A DNA stretch of 35,385 nt from GBS-DC sp037442365. GTDB taxonomy: Bacteria; Armatimonadota; Fimbriimonadia; Fimbriimonadales; GBS-DC. The DNA lies in the NCBI GenBank assembly GCA_037442365.1, contig JBBIQK010000030.1, forward strand, positions 1 to 35,385, given 5' to 3'. The notes below the pieces were generated by a model. The model worked only from the letters and a program-made list of their open reading frames with translations, was not told the origin of the DNA and ran no database searches. This document shows, piece after piece, positions 22,781 through 30,028 of this stretch; the first letter of the stretch is position 1; every line of letters begins with the position of its first letter. The translations under genes were made by a program, and so were the position numbers.

Positions 22781-25135
22781 ATGACCATCGGATATGTTGT
22801 TGTGTGGGCGGGCGTGCTGCTCGCGCTTGCGTCGGTCGGGATGTACCTGATGAGCGGCAGGCGTCCCGCGCTGAGGCGCTGGGCGCGCGGGGCGTTTGTG
22901 GGGGCGTTCGCCGCAATTGTGGCGGCGGAAGGGCTGCTGATGTACGCCCTGCTGACGGGGCGGTACGACCTGCAATATGTGTTCAGCTTCAGCGAGGAGT
23001 CGCTGACGCCGCTGTTCAAAATCGCCAGCGCGTGGGCTGGTCAGGAGGGCAGCTTCCTGCTGTGGGCGTTCTGGCTGGGCGTCTATGGTCTGATCCTGAT
23101 GCGCACTGCAGGGAGCTACGAGCGCTGGGTGATGGCGGTGTACGGCGGGGTCATCCTGCTGCTGATGGCGATTCTGGCGTTCCAGAGTCCGTTTGCGCCG
23201 CTGCCGAAGCCTGACCCTGCGCCTGCGGTTTGGCCGCCGCGCGACGGGTTCGGGCTGAACCCCGTGCTGGAAAACCCCTGGATGAAGATTCACCCGCCGA
23301 TTATCTTCGCGGGGTTCGCCGCGCTGACTGTGCCATTTGCTTACGCAATCGCCGCGCTCTGGCGCAACGAGTATCACGAGTTTGCCGTGCGCGTGCGCCC
23401 GTGGGCGATATACTCGGCGACGATGCTCGGTTTCGGGCTGGCGCTCGGCGGCTACTGGGCGTATGAGACGCTCGGCTGGGGCGGCTTCTGGGCGTGGGAC
23501 CCTGTGGAAAACAGCTCGTACTTCCCGTGGCTGTTTATGGCGGCGGGGCTACACGGGCTGATGCTACAGATTAATCGCGGGCGGATGGTGCGCTGGAACC
23601 CGCTGCTGCTGGCGTTGCCGCACCTGCTGTTTCTGTACGGCACTTTCCTGACGCGCAGCGGCGCGCTCGCGGAGGTCTCCGTGCATTCGTTCGTGAACAT
23701 GGAGACGAACGCGCTCAAGATTCTGCTGGGCATGCTCATCGGCAGCGTGCTGTTCACCTTAGGGCTATGGGCGTGGCGCTATCGGCAGATGCCCCTGCCT
23801 GCGCCCGACCAGACGAACGGCTTCTCGCGCGAGGCGGCGGTGCGCTGGGGGATTGTGCTGCTGAGTATCTCTGCGCTGATTAGCCTTGTCGGCACCTCCT
23901 GGCCGCTCATCACGAAAGCAGTCGGCAAGCAGATGGAGGCGCTCAAGCCAGAGTTTTACAATCAGGTGCATATCCCGTGGATTGTCATTACGGCGATTGC
24001 ACTGGCGGCGGCGCCGATTCTCACATGGCGCGGGATGAGCCTCGACAATGCGCTGGAGCGGTTGACCAAGAGCTGGCTGGCGGCGGTCGCGACGGGGTTC
24101 GTGCTGTTCTTTCTGGGCTTTCGCGAGCCGATTACCCTGCTGATTTGCACGCTGGTCGCCTTCACCGCATATGCCAATGTGGGCGCCCTCTGGCGGCGTG
24201 TGCGTACCTCGCGCCTGACGCTGGGCGGCTTGATTACCCATGTTGGATTGGCGCTGGCAATCCTGGGGCTGATTCTGTCCTACGGCTACGAGCGCAAGGA
24301 GCGCGTGGTCATCATGCAGGGGCAGGACACCTTCGCGATGGGCTACAAATGGCGCTATCTGGGCATGACGGGCAACGAGAAGTTCCCAGGCGAGCCGCTC
24401 GCCGACAAGTTCAATCGCGTGCGCATCGAGATTGCCTCGCACGATGAGAAGTTCATCGTAGAGCCGCGTTTCTATCAGGACCAGCGCCGCGAGACGGGCA
24501 ACAATGTGGTCTGGCCCGCGATTATCCGCTGGTGGGATCACGATTTGTATGTGTCGTTTTTCGCGCCGCCGCAGATCGATGTCAGCCCGCTAACGCTGGC
24601 GCTGCACGAGAAAGAGAAAGGCACGGTCGAGGGCTACACCATCGAGTTTCTCGGCTTTCAAACGGGCGGGGCGATGGGTACAGAGGGGTTCCGCGCGATT
24701 GCGAAAGCCCGCGTGAGCCATCCCGACTGGAAGGAGCCTGTGGAGGTGGAACCGTTCCGTATGGTGACGGGAGGCGGGGTTGTACCGATTCCCGTGCCGT
24801 TGCCCGACGGCGCGCAGATTCTGATTGGGCAGATGGATGTGAACCGTCGGCTGGTGCAGTTCCAGTTGGTGATGATACCCAACAAGCCTGAGACCGCGCC
24901 GCGCTGGGTGATTCCGCTGGAGGTGTATTACAAGCCGTTCACGATTCTGGTGTGGCTGGGTCCGCCGCTGACGCTATTGGGCGGGCTGCTGGCGACGCTG
25001 CGCCGCGCGCGGGATGTGCGCTACGGCGCCGCGCGCGGGATGTGCGCTACGGCGCCGCGCGTGCGACAGGGGAGTCGTTCCCAGCGCCCCAGCCGCGCGT
25101 GGTCAAGCCGCGTGGACGCACGCCGCGGCGCGTGA
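22781..25135 (+). CDS. ccmF: Cytochrome c heme lyase subunit CcmF, altered C-terminus
   Basis: A large (784 aa) polytopic protein that transfers heme from CcmE to apocytochrome c. The heme-handling WWD domain is GWGGFWAWDPVENSSYFPWL (residues 232-251), and conserved His are near 171 (MKIHPP) and in TRSGALAEVSVHSF. About 12-15 membrane helices are followed by a periplasmic domain (DLYVSFFAPP, YTIEFLGFQ) and a last helix PFTILVWLGPPLTLLGGLLA. After RRARDVRYGAA the frame is changed by a 26-bp tandem duplication, giving an Arg/Ser-rich tail ending at 25135. Without it the protein would run to the TAA at 25177-25179. GAGGTGA precedes the ATG as Shine-Dalgarno. Confidence 0.92.
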   Translation: MTIGYVVVWAGVLLALASVGMYLMSGRRPALRRWARGAFVGAFAAIVAAEGLLMYALLTGRYDLQYVFSFSEESLTPLFKIASAWAGQEGSFLLWAFWLGVYGLILMRTAGSYERWVMAVYGGVILLLMAILAFQSPFAPLPKPDPAPAVWPPRDGFGLNPVLENPWMKIHPPIIFAGFAALTVPFAYAIAALWRNEYHEFAVRVRPWAIYSATMLGFGLALGGYWAYETLGWGGFWAWDPVENSSYFPWLFMAAGLHGLMLQINRGRMVRWNPLLLALPHLLFLYGTFLTRSGALAEVSVHSFVNMETNALKILLGMLIGSVLFTLGLWAWRYRQMPLPAPDQTNGFSREAAVRWGIVLLSISALISLVGTSWPLITKAVGKQMEALKPEFYNQVHIPWIVITAIALAAAPILTWRGMSLDNALERLTKSWLAAVATGFVLFFLGFREPITLLICTLVAFTAYANVGALWRRVRTSRLTLGGLITHVGLALAILGLILSYGYERKERVVIMQGQDTFAMGYKWRYLGMTGNEKFPGEPLADKFNRVRIEIASHDEKFIVEPRFYQDQRRETGNNVVWPAIIRWWDHDLYVSFFAPPQIDVSPLTLALHEKEKGTVEGYTIEFLGFQTGGAMGTEGFRAIAKARVSHPDWKEPVEVEPFRMVTGGGVVPIPVPLPDGAQILIGQMDVNRRLVQFQLVMIPNKPETAPRWVIPLEVYYKPFTILVWLGPPLTLLGGLLATLRRARDVRYGAARGMCATAPRVRQGSRSQRPSRAWSSRVDARRGA
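25003..25054 (+). repeat. 26-bp perfect tandem duplication in ccmF
   Basis: The unit at 25003-25028 (beginning CCGCGCGCGGGATGTGCGCT) is repeated exactly at 25029-25054, and a third partial copy of 7 nt follows. Because 26 is not a multiple of three, the second copy shifts the reading frame of ccmF. Perfect identity suggests a recent event, although an assembly artefact in this GC-rich stretch cannot be excluded. Confidence 0.9.
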
Positions 25136-25194
25136 AGGAGCCTGTGATTGCACACTCGGAGCAGGGTTCGGGGGGATAAGGCGACAGCAATCGC

Positions 25195-25965
25195 TTACGC
25201 TGGGGATTGACTGACCGCGCCTGCGTGTGTGAAGTTGCCCTCGATGAGCAGCGCGCACAGTCCCTGCTGTGCCGCTTCCTCTGCCGTCTGGGTCGCCTCG
25301 CCGCCTGCGAAGATGGGCACTGCCAGCAGCCCGCGTCGCGTCAATACCTCCGCGCGATGCTGGGCGCGCGCCACATCGCCCATGTCCACCACCCATGAGA
25401 CCTCCACGACGCCGATAATCTCGCGCCCGTCCGCCTTGCGTACCCCCATCACATAGGAGTCCGCGCGATACAGCAGCGCCTCCTCATCGGGCGTCAGGGG
25501 CTGGATGGCTTCCGCGATTTCGCACACTTCGGGTGTTGTGATGACCTTCACGCGCCGCCAGTAGCGTCCGAATATCGACGGCGCGCGCTTATCGAAAATC
25601 AGCTCCAGCACGAAGCCTTTGAGTTTGGCGATGTCGTTTGCCTGGCGTCGTTGCTCTGTGCGGACTTCGACCAGCTCCTGATCGGTTTTTTCGAGTCGCT
25701 GGTCTACTCGTTCGAATCCTTCGCGCATTTCGGCGCGGACATTCGCGAACTCCTGCTCTGCCCACTGCTGAATGCGCTGGAATCCTGCACGCATTTCGGC
25801 GCGCACATCGGCAAACTCCTGCTCGACGCGCTCCTGGAAGCGTGCGAACGCTTCGGGCAGCTGCAACAGCTCGCGCGGAATCAACGCTTGCTGAATCCGC
25901 TCGCGGTACGCCTCATCCTGTTCGAGGCGGTCGGCAACCTCCTCGGTTAGTTCACTCCATCCCAT
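25195..25965 (-). CDS. Coiled-coil protein with nuclease-like C-terminal domain
   Basis: A 256-residue protein of unknown function. Residues about 36-112 are a long coiled coil containing a tandem 22-residue repeat (EQEFADVRAEMRAGFQRIQQ and EQEFANVRAEMREGFERVDQ). Residues 115-240 (LKGFVLELIFDKRAPSIFGR, IIGVVEVSWVVD, AQHRAEVLTR, AVPIFAGGEAT) resemble the restriction-endonuclease-like domain found behind coiled coils in DUF3782-type proteins of cyanobacteria, Thermus and Armatimonadota. The expected D-E-x-K catalytic residues are not clear here (GVVEVS). The ATG at 25965 is set by the MGWSELTEEVADRLEQD start and by a GGTATAAT box ending 10 nt upstream; longer readings overlap the next gene. Confidence 0.75.
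   Translation of the reverse strand: MGWSELTEEVADRLEQDEAYRERIQQALIPRELLQLPEAFARFQERVEQEFADVRAEMRAGFQRIQQWAEQEFANVRAEMREGFERVDQRLEKTDQELVEVRTEQRRQANDIAKLKGFVLELIFDKRAPSIFGRYWRRVKVITTPEVCEIAEAIQPLTPDEEALLYRADSYVMGVRKADGREIIGVVEVSWVVDMGDVARAQHRAEVLTRRGLLAVPIFAGGEATQTAEEAAQQGLCALLIEGNFTHAGAVSQSPA
25693..25824 (-). repeat. Tandem 66-nt coding repeat in the coiled-coil gene
   Basis: Two adjacent 22-codon units (residues 48-69 and 70-91) encode near-identical heptad-bearing segments differing at about eight positions. They show internal duplication that lengthened the coiled coil. Confidence 0.7.
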
Positions 25966-25975
25966 CGCTACAACT

Positions 25976-25983
25976 ATTATACC
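25976..25983 (-). promoter_or_regulatory. GGTATAAT -10 element of the coiled-coil gene
   Basis: A perfect TATAAT with GG ends 10 nt before the ATG at 25965, in the 22-bp gap after the stop of the FAD/SLH gene. It predicts a leaderless transcript. Confidence 0.55.
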
Positions 25984-25987
25984 GCGC

Positions 25988-28339
25988 TTATGGTATCTGG
26001 CGCGCGCCCAGCAGGTACAGCGTCTGGGCGGCGTCGGCGCGGCGGATGGGCGCGTCGGGCTGGAAGCGCAGCCCCGCAGGGGTGAACGCCTCCAAGCCGT
26101 CCCAGATTGCTGGGGAGAAGCGACGCGCGTGCAGCAACGCCAGAAACGGCAGGTCGGGATCGTTGCTGGACACATCCACGAACGGCGACGGCTGTCCCTG
26201 CAGGGGCTGCCACTCGGTCGGCTCCAGAATCGCCAGCGCGCGCGCCAGCCACCGCACGAAGTCGCGCCGCTTAATCGGCTCATCGGGATTGAATCGGCGG
26301 TTCTCCGTGCGCTCAATCACGCCCAGCAGGAACAGGTTCTGCACGGGCACGGCGTAGGGGTGTCCAAACAGCACATCGGTGAACGCCAGCCCCTGAAAAT
26401 GCTCTTCGGGCAGGTCGGGACGCGCCGTGCGCAGGTGTTTCCACAGGATTCGAGCCGCCTCGCCGCGCGTGAGAGGCGCGTTCGGCTGCATCCGCTCGCC
26501 GGGGAAGTAGCCGCGCGCCGCCAGAAACTGGATGGCTTCAAAAAAGCGCGTGTCGGGCATGACATCGGGGAAGTAGTAAATATACTGGTTGAACTGGCGC
26601 AGCAGCACGCGCTGTATCTCGGCGGGTTCAATCCGTCGCAGAGGCACGCCCGTCTGCAGGCTCAAGACCGCCGCCACACCCGCCGCCTGACCCATATTCA
26701 TCCGCACGGGCTCCATGCGCAGGCTGCCAATCGCCACATGGCTCGCCGACACACAGGTCGTGACCAGCAAGCCCTCCACCCGTTTGGGAACCAGCACGCC
26801 GTAGGGTATCTGGTACCACGGCGTATATTGGAAAATCCAGAACTCGCCCTCGCCCATGTGTTCGATTTCGGGCACTGATTCGCCCTCTTTGATCACCACG
26901 CGCCGCACGGCGTGCGAGTCCATCGGGTAGTCGCCAATCGCAATCGAGTCGGGACGGATGCGTTCGCGCGCGCGCGTGATGTCCATCTGCTGCAGGAACA
27001 CCTCGCCCTCGATGCGACGCGCCTTGCGCACATACAGAATCGGCGGCAGGTTGTCGCTGTCGCGGAACTCATCTTCCGCCAGCCCCAGATTCGGCTGCCC
27101 CAGCTCGGTCTGGATGTAGTGCAGGTAGCCCAGCACATGGTTTTTGTATATCTGGTAGATGCGCTGGCGCTCCTCCCAGCGGGCGGTCGGGTAGCGGTAG
27201 TTGACCTCCTGAAGGGTCGTGCCGTGCGGGTGCTGGTTCACTTCGAACTTGTTGCCCGGGATGCGTCCGTACAGGTACGCCCATGACTGCTCCCACGGGG
27301 GCGACAGCACATACTCCAGCCGATTGTAGCCCGGCGGCGGATTACCCACCTGCGGCGTCGGGTAGTTTTGCACAATCATCAGGATGGCGTAGCCGGGGAT
27401 GCGTCGGTCGCCCTCGCCCGTGCTGCCGGGTAGGAACCGGTCGTTGAGGCGGTCGTAATACAGCACGCCTGCGTGCGGCTCTTCGGGGCTGCGCGGCTCG
27501 CGTCCGATTCGGTAGGGCGCGCCCGCCCACGCGGCGATGTCGCCCTCCGCCGTCGCGTCAATCACAATATCCGCCGTGAAGCGCCCGCGCCGCGCGCCAT
27601 CCAGCGAGACAAACTCCACGCCTGTAATTCGGTTGCCCTGCTTGAACACGCGCGTGGGGCGCACGCCAAAATAAAGGTCGATATTCGGCTCGGCGTACAC
27701 CATCTGCTTGAGGAGCATGTTCGCGACCCATGGCTCGAAGTTCAGCCCGTTGCGGTAGAAGTAGACGCTGGTGTCGTCGCCGCGCGCTTTATAGTACGCC
27801 TCCACGCGCTGGCGGAACTCTTCGTACAGCCCGTTGATGCGGTCGCGCTGGCGTACATCGGTCACAGCGACGCCGTTGGTAATCATCCCGCCCAGTCGGT
27901 TGGTAGGTTCCATCAGCGCGACCTTGACGCCCATCCGCGCGGCGGTGATTGCTGCGCCGACGCCTGACGCCGTGCCGCCCACCACCAGAATCGGGTAGCG
28001 CGCCTGCGGAGGCAACGCGCGATAGGCGCGGTTCACGCGCTCCACAGGTTCAGAAACGCGCCCATCGGGGTAGACTGCCTGCACTGCCAGCCGATATTCG
28101 CGTCCCGCGCTCAGCCCCGTGAAGTCGTAGGATTTCGCCGCGCCGTCCACCTCAGCGATCTGCACACCGTCCAGAAACACGCGATAGGCGCTGGGCGACT
28201 CGCCACGCGGCGGGAGCCAGAAGAGGGTAATCCGTTCCGTGCTGCGCGGAATCGCTTCTACCGAACGGGGAACTGCCTGCGCACTGCCAGCACTCAACAA
28301 CGCTATCCATAGCCCAAGCCACAACCATCCTCGCTTCAT
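25988..28339 (-). CDS. Secreted FN3 - FAD-dependent oxidoreductase - SLH protein
   Basis: A 783-residue exported protein with four parts. A signal peptide ends near AQA22. A fibronectin type III-like domain spans about 25-105 (RITLFWLPPRGESPSAYRVF, YDFTGLSAGREYRLAVQAV). An FAD-dependent oxidoreductase of the FAD_oxidored type spans about 115-590, with the dinucleotide loop VVGGTASGVGAAITAARMG and NRLGGMITNG. Three S-layer homology repeats follow from about 595 to the end (FFEAIQFLAARGYFPGERM, VPVQNLFLLGVIERTE, PDAPIRRADAAQTLYLLG). It is thus likely anchored on the cell wall. Relatives of the enzyme domain occur in polysaccharide-degrading bacteria; the substrate is unknown. GGAGG lies 4 nt before the ATG at 28339. 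Confidence 0.88.
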   Translation of the reverse strand: MKRGWLWLGLWIALLSAGSAQAVPRSVEAIPRSTERITLFWLPPRGESPSAYRVFLDGVQIAEVDGAAKSYDFTGLSAGREYRLAVQAVYPDGRVSEPVERVNRAYRALPPQARYPILVVGGTASGVGAAITAARMGVKVALMEPTNRLGGMITNGVAVTDVRQRDRINGLYEEFRQRVEAYYKARGDDTSVYFYRNGLNFEPWVANMLLKQMVYAEPNIDLYFGVRPTRVFKQGNRITGVEFVSLDGARRGRFTADIVIDATAEGDIAAWAGAPYRIGREPRSPEEPHAGVLYYDRLNDRFLPGSTGEGDRRIPGYAILMIVQNYPTPQVGNPPPGYNRLEYVLSPPWEQSWAYLYGRIPGNKFEVNQHPHGTTLQEVNYRYPTARWEERQRIYQIYKNHVLGYLHYIQTELGQPNLGLAEDEFRDSDNLPPILYVRKARRIEGEVFLQQMDITRARERIRPDSIAIGDYPMDSHAVRRVVIKEGESVPEIEHMGEGEFWIFQYTPWYQIPYGVLVPKRVEGLLVTTCVSASHVAIGSLRMEPVRMNMGQAAGVAAVLSLQTGVPLRRIEPAEIQRVLLRQFNQYIYYFPDVMPDTRFFEAIQFLAARGYFPGERMQPNAPLTRGEAARILWKHLRTARPDLPEEHFQGLAFTDVLFGHPYAVPVQNLFLLGVIERTENRRFNPDEPIKRRDFVRWLARALAILEPTEWQPLQGQPSPFVDVSSNDPDLPFLALLHARRFSPAIWDGLEAFTPAGLRFQPDAPIRRADAAQTLYLLGARQIP

Positions 28340-28354
28340 AAAACCTCCGCCGAA

Positions 28355-28362
28355 ATGATACC
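28355..28362 (-). promoter_or_regulatory. GGTATCAT -10 element of the FAD/SLH gene
   Basis: TATCAT with GG ends 15 nt before the ATG. The short leader would just include the GGAGG ribosome binding site at 28344-28348. Confidence 0.5.
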
Positions 28363-28392
28363 CCCTGCGCGTCGCACGCAATCTGATGTTTC

Positions 28393-29370
28393 TTACGCTG
28401 GTTCTCGCTCACGCGCTCCGTCGCGCGCTGCCGCCGTACTGACGGGCTTGGCGCGCAGCGTGAGCAGTATCCCGCCGATAATCAGCCCCGCGCCCAGCCA
28501 GATAGTCGGGTGCAACTCCTCACGCAACAGAAAGTAGCCAATAAACGCGGCGGCGGGCGTCTGCGCGAAAATCGTCACGCCCATCGCCCCCACAGGCGCG
28601 CGCTCCATCAGATAAAACCATATCGAGAAGGCGAACACCGTACACACAAACGCCAGATAGAACCACATCCCCGCGTCCAGCGGCGTCCAGTGCAGGTTTG
28701 GCGCGCCTGCAAACAGCAACGAGACCACCGTCAGCGAGACCGCCGCGCAGCACGCCTCGATCGTCAGCAGCGCGACGCCCGAATAGCGCATCGCGAGCGA
28801 CTTGGCGACTACCACATTCACGCTCTCAATCAGCACGCCCAATAGCACCAGCAGGTTGCCCAGCGTCGCGCCCGAAAACTCCTGCAGCAGCCAGCCCTTG
28901 TTCACAATCACCCACACGCCCACAATCCCCAGCGTGATGCCAAGCGTCTTCTCGGCGGGGAACCGCTCCGCCAGCCACAGGCGCGCCAGCAGCGCGTAGA
29001 AAATCGGCGAGCTGGAGACCAGCAGCGTCGCTTCGGTGGCGGTGCTGAGCTTCGTGCCCCAGAAGTAGCAGATGTACGCGGCGGGCACGCCCACGACGCC
29101 AATCGCCGCCGCTGTCAGCAGGTGCGGCAGATGGCGCGGGACACGGGGCGCAAGCACACGCCGCGCCGCAGGGATAGCGAGCAGCAGCGCGAGCATCGCC
29201 CCCGCGCCGATGAAGCGGAACGCAGCGACCCATTCGGGGCGGTGATTCTGCATCATCACCAGCGCGGCAGGGTTCGCCCCCGCCCACAGGATGTTCAGGA
29301 ACACCAGCACGGCGACCGCGCCTGTGCCCGCCGCGCCGTACTGCTCGCGGATGGGCGGCGGCTTAGGCAC
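28393..29370 (-). CDS. EamA/DMT-superfamily permease
   Basis: A 325-residue membrane protein with ten predicted helices in two EamA repeats of five. The first repeat includes LNILWAGANPAALVMMQNHRPEWVAAFRFIG and the second LLVLLGVLIESVNVVVAKSLAM followed by APVGAMGVTIFAQTPAAAFIGYFLLREELHP (key parts FLNILWAGANPA and REELHPTIWLGAGLIIGG). Members export or import metabolites such as amino acids, but the substrate cannot be assigned. The GTG start at 29370 overlaps the trpF stop by 8 bp, so it is the third gene of the plsY-trpF-EamA operon. Confidence 0.9.
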   Translation of the reverse strand: MPKPPPIREQYGAAGTGAVAVLVFLNILWAGANPAALVMMQNHRPEWVAAFRFIGAGAMLALLLAIPAARRVLAPRVPRHLPHLLTAAAIGVVGVPAAYICYFWGTKLSTATEATLLVSSSPIFYALLARLWLAERFPAEKTLGITLGIVGVWVIVNKGWLLQEFSGATLGNLLVLLGVLIESVNVVVAKSLAMRYSGVALLTIEACCAAVSLTVVSLLFAGAPNLHWTPLDAGMWFYLAFVCTVFAFSIWFYLMERAPVGAMGVTIFAQTPAAAFIGYFLLREELHPTIWLGAGLIIGGILLTLRAKPVSTAAARDGAREREPA

Positions 29371-30025
29371 GCTCCCCCTCCAGCGCAGTCTTTGCGTTGT
29401 GGATGAACTGGCGCACCCTGTCGGGGTCTTTGCGTCCGGGCGCGATTTCCACGCCCGAACTCACATCGACGCCTGCGGGGCGTGCGGTGCGAATGGCGTC
29501 CGCCACATTCTCAGGGGTCAGTCCGCCCGCCAGCATGATGGGCTTCGGCGCGCGGGCGCATACCGTGCGCAGGCGCGTCCAGTCCTGCGCAACTCCCGTG
29601 CCGCCCAGCAGCGTCGGGTGATAAGTGTCCAGCACGAACCGCTCGGCGTGTGCCTGCCAGCCCCCCAGCGTCTGCAGTATCTCCTCAGGCGAGCATTCGG
29701 GCGGGAAGCGCAGCGCGAGCCAGAGGGGGAGAGCAACTCCCCTCTCCCACAGGGTGGGAGAGGGGTCGGGGGTGAGGGTAGAATTCGCTGCCCACTGCAC
29801 CACATCGAACAGCTCCCATGCGTCGGGCAGTTCGTCGGGCGCGCTGACCACCAGTACGCGCACAGCGCCCTGCAGGGTAGGCAGCCATGCCTCCCAGTCA
29901 GGGGCATGCGCGGGCAGGTAGCGCGGACTCTGGCGCACGAAGATAAAGCCCAGCGCGTCCGCGCCCGCCTCAAGCGCGCAGGCGGCGTCCGCGGGGTTCG
30001 TGAGACCGCAGATTTTGACCCACAT
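29363..30025 (-). CDS. trpF: Phosphoribosylanthranilate isomerase with inserted peptide
   Basis: A 220-residue TIM-barrel enzyme of tryptophan synthesis. The active-site Cys is in VKICGLTNP (residue 6) and the acid Asp in FVLDTYHP; GGTGVAQDW, MLAGGLTPENVADAI and GVDVSSGVE form the phosphate and substrate loops. Residues about 83-99 (TLTPDPSPTLWERGVAL) are foreign to the family and match an interspersed palindromic element inserted in frame after DVVQWAANS. The remaining sequence is intact, so the enzyme may still work. The ATG is 3 bp after the plsY stop and the stop overlaps the EamA start. No other trp gene is nearby. Confidence 0.93.
   Translation of the reverse strand: MWVKICGLTNPADAACALEAGADALGFIFVRQSPRYLPAHAPDWEAWLPTLQGAVRVLVVSAPDELPDAWELFDVVQWAANSTLTPDPSPTLWERGVALPLWLALRFPPECSPEEILQTLGGWQAHAERFVLDTYHPTLLGGTGVAQDWTRLRTVCARAPKPIMLAGGLTPENVADAIRTARPAGVDVSSGVEIAPGRKDPDRVRQFIHNAKTALEGERA
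29729..29779 (-). repeat. Interspersed palindromic element inserted in trpF
   Basis: The core is a perfect 12-bp inverted repeat, CCCCTCTCCCAC (29739-29750) and GTGGGAGAGGGG (29754-29765), with a 3-nt loop, flanked by sequence that encodes TLTPDPSPT-LWERG on the minus strand. Peptides of the form LTPDPSPxxxERG are well known as translations of REP-like elements scattered in many bacterial genomes. Its length keeps the trpF frame open. Confidence 0.75.
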
Positions 30026-30028
30026 CGG

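Noticed and set aside
22292..23377. 361-codon open frame on the minus strand across ccmE and ccmF
   Set aside because: Antisense shadow of ccmE/ccmF; composition dominated by Arg, His, Gln and Pro.
29739..29765. The trpF inverted repeat as an intrinsic terminator
   Set aside because: It lies in the middle of an open, otherwise conserved coding sequence and has no T-run; an inserted repeat explains it better.
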